Part shown: piece after piece, positions 16,860 to 24,990 of the stretch
How the letters are laid out: each line of letters opens with the position of its first letter
How positions within the stretch are numbered: the stretch's first letter is position 1
NCBI GenBank assembly: GCA_018660465.1
Contig: JABJKH010000096.1
Coordinates: 1-36,190, forward strand
Direction: 5' to 3'
From: Rhodospirillaceae bacterium
GTDB taxonomy: Bacteria > Pseudomonadota > Alphaproteobacteria > Rhodospirillales > JABJKH01
Length of the DNA stretch: 36,190 nucleotides
Made by a program: the position numbers and the translations under genes
The notes under the pieces: model-generated
What the model was told of the DNA's origin: nothing
The model's database searches: none
The model's input: only the letters and a program-made list of their open reading frames with translations

Positions 16860-16883
16860 GCTAATGCCGATCTGGCATTGAGC
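16860..16883 (+). other. short stem-loop after the ankyrin gene
   Basis: AATGCC at 16863-16868 and GGCATT at 16874-16879 pair perfectly across a 5-nt loop; flanking GCT/AGC can extend the stem past one bulged G. No T-run follows, so it may be an attenuator or mRNA-end structure. Confidence 0.45.
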
Positions 16884-16906
16884 AATATTGCAAACCTGAG
16901 AATGAC

Positions 16907-16934
16907 TCGACACCAATTCCGTTAGTGGTATGAT
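16907..16934 (+). promoter_or_regulatory. predicted sigma70-type promoter for the CsgG cassette
   Basis: TCGACA at 16907-16912 (5/6 to -35 consensus), a 16-nt spacer, and TATGAT at 16929-16934 (5/6 to -10 consensus). It lies about 115 nt before the GTG start at 17049 and after the ankyrin gene's stem-loop. It could give the last three genes their own transcript. Confidence 0.5.
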
Positions 16935-17048
16935 CAAAAGGCTCGGTGGCGGCTTGTTTCACGACGATTTGACTTCGGGCTCTTAAGATTCGGTGGATGT
17001 GCCCAATGGCAAGCCGCTTCCGATAAATCATATTCGGAGGAGGATTTC

Positions 17049-17687
17049 GTGCGTGCCGATACTTTGTGGTTTTCAGCAGGATGTTCGTTGATCCAAAAAG
17101 CCATCACCAATCGGGGTGCGAGCTTTAGATTTTTGTTATCCCGCATTGGCGTTGTTGTAATTATCGCAATCCAGCCGATACATTCGCCCGCGTATGCCGC
17201 TGGTGATGGTCTCACTAAAACCGAAAAAGCCGAAATACAGCGTGAAAGAGCCCGGCAAAAAGCAAGATCGCTCCTCACCCGCCCCGATATCGTCGACATA
17301 CTGGTGGGTCAATTGGGGCACCAAGTAGATTATGATTCTCTGAGCCAGCAGATTACCCGCCTGGCTGCTGTGGTCAGATCTCTTGGCCAGTCGATGAATA
17401 ACATTTCGATGAATAATATTTCACTTCCGCGCGGAATCGATGGCAACCAACCCGAGAGTGCTTCCAGAAGACTGGAATCAATTTACGGCCCGAAAGGACC
17501 AACCGTAAAATCGGTGAAACTGATTTTAGAATACCGTCTAATGATTGTCGGCAATCCGCGTCTTAAAGTTGGGAAGGTAAGTGAAGACGCGAAACGCGTC
17601 GTTGCCCACGTCACAACCACCGATGGATCTTTGGTCGAGGAATACTCAATCGATAAACAAACGGGAGATTGGACGACACTTCGTTGA
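17049..17687 (+). CDS. exported protein of unknown function
   Basis: A 212-residue protein without a family I recognise. A long N-terminal region with a hydrophobic stretch (FRFLLSRIGVVVIIAIQPIHSPAYA, ending near residue 51) reads as a signal peptide, then a charged helical part (LTKTEKAEIQRERARQKARSL). A DNA-level near-duplication gives MNNISMNNIS at about residue 117. The C-terminal 60 residues look like a small beta domain (VKLILEYRLMIVGNPRLKVGKV...VAHVTTTDGSLVEEYSID). GTG 17049 follows a strong GGAGGAGGA ribosome-binding site and no better ATG exists. CsgG follows 52 nt later, so a role in the same envelope process is likely. Confidence 0.7.
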   Translation: MRADTLWFSAGCSLIQKAITNRGASFRFLLSRIGVVVIIAIQPIHSPAYAAGDGLTKTEKAEIQRERARQKARSLLTRPDIVDILVGQLGHQVDYDSLSQQITRLAAVVRSLGQSMNNISMNNISLPRGIDGNQPESASRRLESIYGPKGPTVKSVKLILEYRLMIVGNPRLKVGKVSEDAKRVVAHVTTTDGSLVEEYSIDKQTGDWTTLR

Positions 17688-17739
17688 ACCCATTCAAAAT
17701 TGCGTCGCTCGACTAATAGCCATTTAGGAGAAGACAACA

Positions 17740-18822
17740 ATGACCGATTACAGAACTTTTAAAGTGACTCTTAAAAATGTATTCGCCGCCAGCCTTGTCG
17801 CAATTTTTATTTTTACTGGGCCGACGTGTTCAACATCATTTGCTTTAGAAATTGACGATCTTGACGACGATAAACCAGAGGTTAAACCTGAAGCCGAACT
17901 CAAGAAAATTCCCAAAAAACTGGTTCCTGCTCTTCCAATGCCTTCGCTGAAAGGGCCAAAACGAACTGTGGCCGTTGGTAAATTCTCGACCATTGGTTCG
18001 TTTTCACAAAAATATGGAAATTGGGATATCGGTGGTGGGCTCGCGGCCATGCTGACGACGGAGTTGCTGAAGTCAGATCGATTTGTGGTCTTGGAAAGGG
18101 CTCACTTGAGTAAGGTCTTGAGCGAGCAGGAGATGAAAGCTGGCGGCATCGTCAAACCGGGAACAGGTCCCAAACTCGGACAACTTGCCGGTGTTCAGTT
18201 ATTGATCTATGGCGCGGTTACAGAATTCAGTACAGACGATTCAGGCGGTGGCCTCAGTCTAGGTGTAAGTGGCATTGGGGGCTTGCCGTTTAGTTTAGGT
18301 GGTGCTCAGGAATCAAATTCCGGCAAGGTTGCCATGGATATTCGCGTTGTCGATACCACCACGGGCGAAGTTTTAGAAAGCCACACGGTTTCTCATAAAG
18401 TATCAGATTCCGCATTCAATATTTCGGGCGGCTATTCAGGGATAAGCCTGGGCGGCAACAAGTTTAAAAAAACACCTTTAGGAGAAGCAACGCGCGGCAC
18501 GATTCAAAAGGCTGTCCTCGCGATAATTGGCACGGCTGCTAGAAAACCATGGACGGGTCTGGTGGTTGGTGTCGATGGCAGGGACATCGTCATTAATGCC
18601 GGCCTACGCTCTGGCCTTAAGAAAGGCGATATGTTCATGATCGAGCGTGTTGGAAAAGTTTTTACCGACCCCTCCACCGGTGAGGTCTTGGGCGTCAATC
18701 GCAAGGAACTGGGTGTGCTGCGCCTATCTAACGTCAAAGATAAATTATCGTTTGGCGGTTATATGCCCCTCAGCAATGATTTCCCAAAAAGGGGGGATAC
18801 AATTGTGATCATGAAGAATTAA
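17740..18822 (+). CDS. CsgG/HfaB-family protein (curli-secretion-like)
   Basis: A 360-residue protein with an N-terminal signal (hydrophobic AASLVAIFIFTGPTCSTSFA; cleavage likely before LEIDD) and an acidic/Pro linker. A CsgG domain follows from about residue 68: KRTVAVGKFS, WDIGGGLAAMLTTELLKSDRFVVLERAHLSKVLSEQEM, LGQLAGVQLLIYGAVTEF, and VAMDIRVVDTTTGEVL. It lacks a clear lipobox (TGPTC is a poor match), unlike E. coli CsgG, so it may be periplasmic rather than a lipid-anchored pore. A C-terminal 80-residue extension (residues ~275-360, RSGLKKGDMFMIER) resembles a flagellar- or FlgT-like beta domain. AGGAG at 17726-17730 supports the ATG. It ends 13 nt before the next gene. Confidence 0.85.
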   Translation: MTDYRTFKVTLKNVFAASLVAIFIFTGPTCSTSFALEIDDLDDDKPEVKPEAELKKIPKKLVPALPMPSLKGPKRTVAVGKFSTIGSFSQKYGNWDIGGGLAAMLTTELLKSDRFVVLERAHLSKVLSEQEMKAGGIVKPGTGPKLGQLAGVQLLIYGAVTEFSTDDSGGGLSLGVSGIGGLPFSLGGAQESNSGKVAMDIRVVDTTTGEVLESHTVSHKVSDSAFNISGGYSGISLGGNKFKKTPLGEATRGTIQKAVLAIIGTAARKPWTGLVVGVDGRDIVINAGLRSGLKKGDMFMIERVGKVFTDPSTGEVLGVNRKELGVLRLSNVKDKLSFGGYMPLSNDFPKRGDTIVIMKN

Positions 18823-18835
18823 AAAAGGTCAGGTT

Positions 18836-20272
18836 ATGATGAAATTTAGTAACTCTGAAATGATCTCGTCTAAAATTTTTGTAGGTGCCTTCCTCATTGG
18901 TTTGATGGTCGTTGCATCGGTTTCGCCCGTCCGGGCGCAAGCCAACTCTGGCGTTCATACGACGACGGATGACGCGCCGACGCCGACCAATACTGGCGAC
19001 GGATGCGACCTCAAGAAGCTCATAAATTTTAAAGCGAGGGTCGGTTATAACATTCCCGGACCGAAAAGCGATTACCCCTCTGGTGGTGGCCCCGGCACCA
19101 GATCACAGGGTTCTCCTCTTGATCTTGGTGATCCAAAGGCTAACAAAGTTTTCGGCCCACATGGAAAATACAAAAAACTCGGTAAACCACGATCTGCAAC
19201 CGGTAAGATGGGTAAGGGGCTCGACATCTATGACGGACTTGAATGGGCAAGAAAGTCTGCGAGCGTGTTTAAAAATCATGAAAAGAATGCTCTGCAGATA
19301 ATTGCTGAAAAAGTTAAGACGACGACGAAAGAAATTTGTTCCAAACGAAATAACATGTGTAAAATTTCTCTTCATGAGATAGACCGCAGAATTAATGAGG
19401 CCGGAAAACGCGGGAGTGACGCGAAAAAACAGGGCGATCAAAGTGCAGAGAAGAAATCTTTCGATGATTATTGGAAACAATCCGGACAATTAAAAAAGAG
19501 TCAGAAGTTTAATCAGGGAGCCGAATGCTTAGGCAAGGCTCGGTATATAGGCATTACTTTTTCAGGTCTTGAAGGAGGACCTACATGGAAGCGGACGGTT
19601 AAAACGCCTAAGGAAAAAAAGTTGGATGAACTCAACCGCAAAATGAATGAGGCAATTAAAAGAGCCCGTGAAGCGAAGAATAATGGCGATGAGAGTGGCG
19701 TGGAAAAGGCGTTTGAAGAATACTGGGATCAAGTTGAGAAATCGCAAAAAATAGAGAAAACAAGATTGGGAGTTGGCCGTAAAGTGGATACTCGCAATGC
19801 TAATTCGGCATCATTATTATTCAAAGTGGACCCAAGAGATGATTTGGCTTGGTTGGTCAGAGCAGACTATGAAATTACGTGTTCTTGCAGTAATAAAAAT
19901 ATTCAATTTCAAAGAGCTTTGAAAAAATCGATCAGGCAATACGAACCAACCCCCGAAACCGACTCAAATATCGGCGATGGTTTTCTGATCGACAACCCCA
20001 ACGATGCGAAATCACGCACTGCAATTCAAATGCGAAATCGCATGTATGAGGCTGAGATAACCAAGCCAAAGCCGAAACCGACAACGACGACAAGTACCAG
20101 GAAGCCGTCTTCTACGTCAACAACCACGACGACCGGCGAGCCCACACAGACAGGCGATCCCGTCAGCGAACCGTCGTTGCCAACCTTCAAGCCGCCTCCC
20201 GTGACAACGGAATTTAAAGAATTCAACTGCAACGCTAATACAGGCGAGTGCGTAGAGATCACGCCCAAATAA
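18836..20272 (+). CDS. secreted protein with duplicated helical repeat and Thr/Pro-rich tail
   Basis: A 478-residue protein of unknown family. Residues 1-36 are a signal peptide ending VRAQA. A roughly 45-residue charged helical unit occurs twice (about 180-225 and 262-308) with the shared pattern R-x-(I/M)NEA-x-KR-x3-AK-x2-GD-x-S...K-x-F-(D/E)2YW. About nine Cys residues, including CSC and two in the last 20 residues, suggest disulfides outside the cytoplasm. Residues ~400-455 are a low-complexity Lys/Pro then Thr/Ser/Pro linker, followed by a short Cys-containing end. It is the last gene after CsgG, 13 nt downstream, and may be the protein that the CsgG-family partner handles. ATG 18836 or 18839. 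Confidence 0.72.
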   Translation: MMKFSNSEMISSKIFVGAFLIGLMVVASVSPVRAQANSGVHTTTDDAPTPTNTGDGCDLKKLINFKARVGYNIPGPKSDYPSGGGPGTRSQGSPLDLGDPKANKVFGPHGKYKKLGKPRSATGKMGKGLDIYDGLEWARKSASVFKNHEKNALQIIAEKVKTTTKEICSKRNNMCKISLHEIDRRINEAGKRGSDAKKQGDQSAEKKSFDDYWKQSGQLKKSQKFNQGAECLGKARYIGITFSGLEGGPTWKRTVKTPKEKKLDELNRKMNEAIKRAREAKNNGDESGVEKAFEEYWDQVEKSQKIEKTRLGVGRKVDTRNANSASLLFKVDPRDDLAWLVRADYEITCSCSNKNIQFQRALKKSIRQYEPTPETDSNIGDGFLIDNPNDAKSRTAIQMRNRMYEAEITKPKPKPTTTTSTRKPSSTSTTTTTGEPTQTGDPVSEPSLPTFKPPPVTTEFKEFNCNANTGECVEITPK

Positions 20273-20302
20273 CAGCGGACATGTGACCCCGCTACATACC
20301 GA

Positions 20303-20557
20303 TTAATCTGCCACCAAGGCCAAAAGAGACTTGCGAAATCTTCGATCTCGCTTCAGGTGCCATTCGCGGCTCATGGCTTCTTTTTTTGTTGTGTATTTTT
20401 CGGCATATAAAAGTTGCCACGTGCGGCCTTTGGTTGAGCGTGCGCCGGTGCCTGCGTTGTGTTTCGACAATCTGTTATCTAAGTCGTTGGTCCAGCCGAC
20501 GTAGGTGCGAGGTCCGCCTTTTCCATTGCTGCCCAGGACGTAGACAAAATTGCCCAT
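20303..20557 (-). CDS. GIY-YIG nuclease-domain protein (UPF0213 type)
   Basis: An 84-residue single GIY-YIG domain: VYVL...RTYVGWT in place of GIY...YIG, the arginine in NRLSKHN, and the metal-ligand Glu in SREWHLKRD. Small members are putative structure-specific DNA nucleases of unknown role. The ATG lies 3 nt after the recQ stop codon, so it is translationally coupled to recQ and likely works in DNA repair. It converges on the Thr-rich protein gene with 30 nt between. Confidence 0.9.
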   Translation of the reverse strand: MGNFVYVLGSNGKGGPRTYVGWTNDLDNRLSKHNAGTGARSTKGRTWQLLYAEKYTTKKEAMSREWHLKRDRRFRKSLLALVAD

Positions 20558-20560
20558 GGT

Positions 20561-22378
20561 CTAGGCGGTATCTTCTTGAAACGCCGCGATTGTATCTAAA
20601 AAGGGGACAGCAAACTTTTTTAACTTGGCTTCGCCAACGCCATGAATTTCAGCAAATTCGTTTTCGTTTTGGGGGCAGCGCCGCGCCATGTCAGCCAGCG
20701 TCTTATCTGGGAAGACAGCATAGGCCGGCACCTTGCGTTTCTTGGCCAGTTCCAAGCGCAATTCTTTGAGGGCATTGAACAGAGTTGTTTCAGCGTCAGA
20801 TAAATCGGCCGCCGCTGGAGCGGGCCGCGGTGCTTTTTTCTTCGGTCCTACGGGTCCTGTGTCTTCGCGATAACTAAAGCTTTCGTGGCCTTGTACCAAG
20901 TCTCGGCCTTTTTCCGTCATGGTCAGACCGCCGTGGCCTTGAACGTCTAACTGTAAATATCCGGCTGCGGTAAGTTGGCGGATGATGGAGCGCCAGCCTT
21001 CCTTGCTGATCTCTTTACCGGTGCCGTACGCTGGCAGCTGATCGTGATTAAAGTTGCGGATGCGCTCGGTATTTGCGCCGCGCAGGACATCAATTAAATG
21101 CGCTGCACCAAAGCGGTTGCCAGTGCCGGTGACGGCGGCCATTACTTTCTGAGCTTCGGTTGTGCCTTCTTTTAAGTCCGGCGGATTTATACATATATCG
21201 CAGTTGCCGCAGGGTTTGGAGGTTTCGCCAAAATAAGCCAGCAATGCTTGGCGGCGACATTCTGGCGATTCACAAAAGGCGATCAGCGTATCCAATCGTT
21301 TGTGCTCGCGGCGGCGGTGGTCTTCTTCGCCACCTTCTTGATCAATGAACATGCGCCGCATGCGGATGTCATCGAAGCCATACAGCATCATGGCTTCAGC
21401 GGGTTTGCCATCGCGACCCGCACGACCGATTTCCTGGTAGTATGCTTCTGTACTGGCGGGCAGATTAGCATGAAAGACATAGCGCACGTCCGGCTTGTCG
21501 ATTCCCATGCCAAACGCAATTGTTGCGACCATCACGACATTGGGCTCGGTCATAAATGTATCTTGGTTGGTACTGCGGACGCTTTTGTCTAGCCCGGCGT
21601 GATAGGGCAGGGCGTGGATGCCATTGGCAGCCAGAAATGCGGCCGTTTCTTCGGTCTTCTTTCGTGACAGGCAATAGACGATGCCACTTTCGCCAGTGAA
21701 GGTATTTACGAATTCGAGTAATTGCTTTTTCCATTCGCGCCGCATCTCAACTGAAATTCGGATGTTCGGTCGGTCGAACCCTGAAACAAAGATCTGTCCT
21801 TTGCTGGCGAATAACTTGGCCGCGATATCTGAGCGGGTGGCTTCATCTGCGGTGGCGGTCATTGCCGCTAAGCGGGCGTTGGGAAAGACGTCTTTCAGTT
21901 TGCCAAGGTCTTCATACTCGGGTCTAAATGCAGGCCCCCAACGGGAAATACAGTGCGCCTCATCAACCGCGATAAGATCAACCGGCAATCGCGCCAGCGC
22001 ATCTAACATCCGCACAGTCATCAAGCGTTCCGGAGAAATATATAAAATCCGTGTCTCACCGCTGGCCACGCGCCGCCAATTATCAGCATTATTCTCGTAC
22101 GTTCGCGACGAATTAATCGTCTCTGCGGCAACACCTGCAAGCTTTAGCGCCGCGACTTGGTCCTCCATCAAGGCCACCAAGGGCGAAACGACAATGCAAA
22201 GGCCTCCGTTCATCAGCGCCGGAATTTGAAAACATAGCGACTTGCCGGAGCCCGTCGGCATGACCGCCAGTACGTTCTCACCCGTTACAAGAGTTGAAAT
22301 TACTTCTTCCTGACCGGGACGAAAATTGTCATAACCGAAGACGTCTTTAAGGATTTTCTGGGCGTCAGCGATTGTCAT
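20561..22378 (-). CDS. recQ: RecQ family ATP-dependent DNA helicase
   Basis: A 605-residue 3'-5' DNA helicase with full domain order: helicase core motif I (PTGSGKSLCFQ), II (DEAH), motifs III-VI (TATADEATR, IVYCLSRKKTEE, ATIAFGMGIDKPDVR, QEIGRAGRDGKP), a zinc-binding cluster (CESPEC...CGNCDIC), an RQC winged helix, and a C-terminal HRDC-like domain from about residue 528. It unwinds DNA in recombination repair. The aromatic-rich loop after DEAH reads CISRWGPAFRPEY; the His-Asp usual there is replaced by Pro-Ala. The ATG overlaps the HIT stop in an ATGA, and the GIY-YIG gene follows after 3 nt. Confidence 0.95.
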   Translation of the reverse strand: MTIADAQKILKDVFGYDNFRPGQEEVISTLVTGENVLAVMPTGSGKSLCFQIPALMNGGLCIVVSPLVALMEDQVAALKLAGVAAETINSSRTYENNADNWRRVASGETRILYISPERLMTVRMLDALARLPVDLIAVDEAHCISRWGPAFRPEYEDLGKLKDVFPNARLAAMTATADEATRSDIAAKLFASKGQIFVSGFDRPNIRISVEMRREWKKQLLEFVNTFTGESGIVYCLSRKKTEETAAFLAANGIHALPYHAGLDKSVRSTNQDTFMTEPNVVMVATIAFGMGIDKPDVRYVFHANLPASTEAYYQEIGRAGRDGKPAEAMMLYGFDDIRMRRMFIDQEGGEEDHRRREHKRLDTLIAFCESPECRRQALLAYFGETSKPCGNCDICINPPDLKEGTTEAQKVMAAVTGTGNRFGAAHLIDVLRGANTERIRNFNHDQLPAYGTGKEISKEGWRSIIRQLTAAGYLQLDVQGHGGLTMTEKGRDLVQGHESFSYREDTGPVGPKKKAPRPAPAAADLSDAETTLFNALKELRLELAKKRKVPAYAVFPDKTLADMARRCPQNENEFAEIHGVGEAKLKKFAVPFLDTIAAFQEDTA

Positions 22379-22803
22379 TTTATCTCAGCGTCTTCTAGGG
22401 CTGCCTCTAGGGCGGTTTCTAGATCATTTCGAATTTGATCTAAATCTGCCTGTGCGTAGGGAACAGGTGTTCCTTGTCCCCAAACAGGTCCAGGCCAAGC
22501 GTCATCGTTTTGGTTCCGCGCTATCACATGAATGTGCAATTGTTCGACGAGATTACCTAACGCCCCAACATTTATTTTGTCAGGGGCATGGCACCTTTCC
22601 AGCACTTGGGACGTAACTGATATTTCTTCCATGAGTTGGATTCTTTCACCGGCAGCGAGATCATGAAGTTCCCGAAGTCCTGATTTTTGCGGCACCAGGA
22701 TCAGCCATGGAAAGCGCGCGTCCTTCATAAGCAAGACTTGGCAGAGCTCTAATGTTGCGACAGGGACTGTATCTTGGGCCAATTGTGAGTGGAGTTTGAA
22801 CAT
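22375..22803 (-). CDS. HIT-domain hydrolase (Ap4A hydrolase-like)
   Basis: A 142-residue HIT-fold protein. The nucleotide-binding His motif reads QLHIHVIARN: two of the three usual histidines are kept and the first is Gln, as I recall for a bacterial subfamily that shares the DDAWPGPVWG sequence seen here. Such proteins hydrolyse nucleotide phosphoester or phosphoramidate bonds. It heads the minus-strand unit with recQ; its TGA overlaps the recQ ATG (ATGA), so the two are translationally coupled. Confidence 0.88.
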   Translation of the reverse strand: MFKLHSQLAQDTVPVATLELCQVLLMKDARFPWLILVPQKSGLRELHDLAAGERIQLMEEISVTSQVLERCHAPDKINVGALGNLVEQLHIHVIARNQNDDAWPGPVWGQGTPVPYAQADLDQIRNDLETALEAALEDAEIK

Positions 22804-23007
22804 GCCGTCACCTTCGCCTGAATCACCGTCTCGAGCAAATACAGATTGAAGCTAAAGGACATTCGAAAGTGGAAATTGTTGGGTAAAAACATGATTTCAG
22901 AGGTGTGACAAATTTACGACGGGAAGACAAAAAATATTCTACAGTCATGAATTTGTTTAAATACCGTTAAAGAGTTGGATTAACATTGTGGCCCCCATAC
23001 GGCTTAG

Positions 23008-23041
23008 GTTAATTCGGGAGTTAATTTGGGGGTTAATTCGG
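23008..23041 (+). repeat. three 12-bp direct repeats upstream of the outer-membrane protein gene
   Basis: GTTAATTCGGGA, GTTAATTTGGGG and GTTAATTCGG follow each other at exact 12-nt spacing (23008, 23020, 23032). Three more TTAA sites lie upstream at 22957, 22967 and 22980. The arrangement suggests an operator for a protein binding TTAA-type half-sites, such as CtrA-like regulators, though the spacing differs from the CtrA TTAA-N7-TTAA rule. Confidence 0.75.
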
Positions 23042-23099
23042 ATCAATGTCTTGTCCAGAGAATGAGTGTTTTAAAAGCTCTGTTTGAAGGAACGTTGAG

Positions 23100-23750
23100 A
23101 TGAAGGCGAATTTCATACGCGCATCAGTTGTTTTAGCCCTGCTGGGGTTAGGGCTTTCTGGCAACGCCTATGCGGATAATGACGATGGGAACTCTGGCTT
23201 TTACGCTGAAGTTGGCGGATCGTTATCCACGCCGTCTGATGTTGATGCGCCGTTTACCTCGACCCTTGGCACAGATGTGAATTGGGATACCAGTGGCGCT
23301 GTCGGTGTGAAGCTGAAGCTGGGCTGGGATTTTGGTAAAATTAGGTCCGATTTAAAAATCTCCGCATACGAGGGCGGTGTTGATACGATTGATAGTGTCA
23401 CGGCCAGCCGAGATGATTTCTGGTTTGGGTCTGCGACCTTAAATGGTTACTGGGATATTGTTAACAAAAAGGTCGGTAAAAGATTATCCATTACGCCTTA
23501 TGTTGGCCTAGGGGTTGGCGCAGTTGGTGGATATATTAGGGCCTCGTCGGTTTTAGCCGATGGTTCTGGTGCAACCCGCCGGGACAATCGCCGTGATATC
23601 GCATTAGCTGGACGTGCTATGATTGGCGCTCAATTGCATCTTTCTAAACATGTTGGGTTTACGATGGGTTATGATTTGCTGGTGGGGGGGATCGAAGGCA
23701 GTACCTTTACGAATCATGCCCTAGAGTTGGGGCTGCGTCTTACTTTTTAA
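23100..23750 (+). CDS. outer-membrane beta-barrel protein (OmpW/OMP_b-brl-like)
   Basis: A 216-residue protein with a signal peptide (MKANFIRASVVLALLGLGLSGNAYA, cleavage after residue 25) and alternating beta strands typical of a small 8-stranded barrel (GFYAEVGGSL, GVKLKLGWDFGKI, SITPYVGLGVGAVGGY, GFTMGYDLLVGGI). It ends in LGLRLTF, the C-terminal Phe signal recognised by the outer-membrane assembly machinery. Probably a monocistronic gene: a long upstream region with a repeat array and a strong terminator just downstream. Whether it forms a channel is unknown. Confidence 0.85.
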   Translation: MKANFIRASVVLALLGLGLSGNAYADNDDGNSGFYAEVGGSLSTPSDVDAPFTSTLGTDVNWDTSGAVGVKLKLGWDFGKIRSDLKISAYEGGVDTIDSVTASRDDFWFGSATLNGYWDIVNKKVGKRLSITPYVGLGVGAVGGYIRASSVLADGSGATRRDNRRDIALAGRAMIGAQLHLSKHVGFTMGYDLLVGGIEGSTFTNHALELGLRLTF

Positions 23751-23775
23751 AACACTTAGACGCGGATAATGAAAT

Positions 23776-23808
23776 AAAAAGCCCCCTCCTTGTGGAGGGG
23801 GCTTTTTT
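23776..23808 (+). terminator. rho-independent terminator
   Basis: GCCCCCTCC (23781-23789), a TTGT loop, GGAGGGGGC (23794-23802), and six T (23803-23808), preceded by an A-run. It is a perfect 9-bp GC-rich stem ending the outer-membrane protein transcript, 25 nt after its stop. Confidence 0.96.
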
Positions 23809-23879
23809 AATTGAATTTCTTTCTCTAGCGGTGCTTATGCGTTAGGGAATGAGACATCATCAGAACGGCCGGAGCCATT

Positions 23880-24512
23880 ATGCAGCTTGATATTTTTTCC
23901 GATACGATTTGTCCGTATTGCCTTATCGGTAAGCGGCGTCTTGATCAGGCGTTGGCGGAACGGCCTGGGCTGGATGTTCAGATCAGCTGGCTGCCGTTTC
24001 AGTTAGCCCCTGAAATGCCTGTCGAAGGCATTGACCGTAAACAACACCTGACCGAACGCTTCGGCTCTGTTGAGGCTGCGATGGAAAATTTTGAGGGTAT
24101 GCGTCAGATGGGTCAGGCGGAAGGGATAGATTTCCGCTTCGATAAAATCGAGCGCTCAACCAACACGTTCGAGTCGCATCGTATGGTTTACTTCGCCCAT
24201 GCCCATGGTCTGCAGGATGAGATGGTAGACGCACTGTTTGTCGCCTATTTTACAGATGGATTGTTTTTAGGGGATCATGAAGTTCTAGCCGGCATTGCTG
24301 AGAAGATCGGGTTGGATGGCGATGAAGTTCGTGCATTCTTAAAAAGTGATGACGCGTCAGAGGCGATCCGAACCGATGAAGCGCAAATTCGATCCATGGG
24401 AATTGAGAGCATCCCGCTTTATGTGATCAACGGAAGCATGCCGCTGAGCGGTTTGCAGTCCAAGGACGCTTTTTTGCGGTTTCTGGATCGGGGAGCTGCG
24501 GCTGGGGCCTAA
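23880..24512 (+). CDS. DsbA family oxidoreductase, FrnE-like
   Basis: A 210-residue thioredoxin-fold protein with the active-site C11-P-Y-C14 near the N terminus (DTICPYCLIGKRRL) and the FrnE/DsbA helical insertion. The cis-Pro loop is in GIESIPLYVING. No signal peptide, so it is cytoplasmic, as for FrnE-type dithiol oxidoreductases that help under oxidative stress or in polyketide-like modification. Start ATG 23880. It converges on a DUF188 gene; a 13-bp near repeat spans both stops. Confidence 0.9.
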   Translation: MQLDIFSDTICPYCLIGKRRLDQALAERPGLDVQISWLPFQLAPEMPVEGIDRKQHLTERFGSVEAAMENFEGMRQMGQAEGIDFRFDKIERSTNTFESHRMVYFAHAHGLQDEMVDALFVAYFTDGLFLGDHEVLAGIAEKIGLDGDEVRAFLKSDDASEAIRTDEAQIRSMGIESIPLYVINGSMPLSGLQSKDAFLRFLDRGAAAGA

Positions 24513-24521
24513 CTTTGGGGC

Positions 24522-24974
24522 CTAACGTCGACGCTTAATCAATTGGATCGTCTGCTCCAACGCTTGCAGGAACCTCGACCTGTCTTGTTTGGAGAAGCTC
24601 GCGTTATAACCCTTGATTTCACCCGTCTCGCGCAGGTGGGCGTTTAAATCCCGCATTGCCAAGGCCATGCCGATGCTTTCTTCAGTAAACGGTTTGCCGG
24701 TTGATCCTAAAACTTCTGCCTCTTGATCCAGGCAGCGTTTTGCCAAGGGAATGTCGGCGGTAATGGCGATATCGCCAGGGCCAACCCGTTCGGCGATCCA
24801 GTCGTCTGCGACATCGGGCCCGGCATCAACCACAACCATTTCTACCAACGGATGCTTGGGCAAGCGCATCCACGCGTTGGAGACGACATAGACCATGATC
24901 TCATGGCGCTCGGCCACTCGGATCACTTCATCTTTCACAGGGCAGGCATCGCCATCGACGTAGATTTCAAGCAT
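24522..24974 (-). CDS. YaiI/YqxD family protein (DUF188, PIN-like)
   Basis: A 150-residue member of the DUF188 family: MLEIYVDGDACPVKDEVIRVAERH at the N terminus, VVDAGPDVADDWIAERVGPGDIAITADIPLA in the middle with conserved acidic residues, and FTEESIGMALAMRDL. The fold is predicted to be NYN/PIN-nuclease-like, but no biochemical role is settled. It ends in a basic IKRRR. Second gene of a minus-strand pair; the upstream DsbA-like gene ends 16 nt before it. Confidence 0.92.
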   Translation of the reverse strand: MLEIYVDGDACPVKDEVIRVAERHEIMVYVVSNAWMRLPKHPLVEMVVVDAGPDVADDWIAERVGPGDIAITADIPLAKRCLDQEAEVLGSTGKPFTEESIGMALAMRDLNAHLRETGEIKGYNASFSKQDRSRFLQALEQTIQLIKRRR

Positions 24975-24990
24975 GGTCTTCTCGGTGTAT

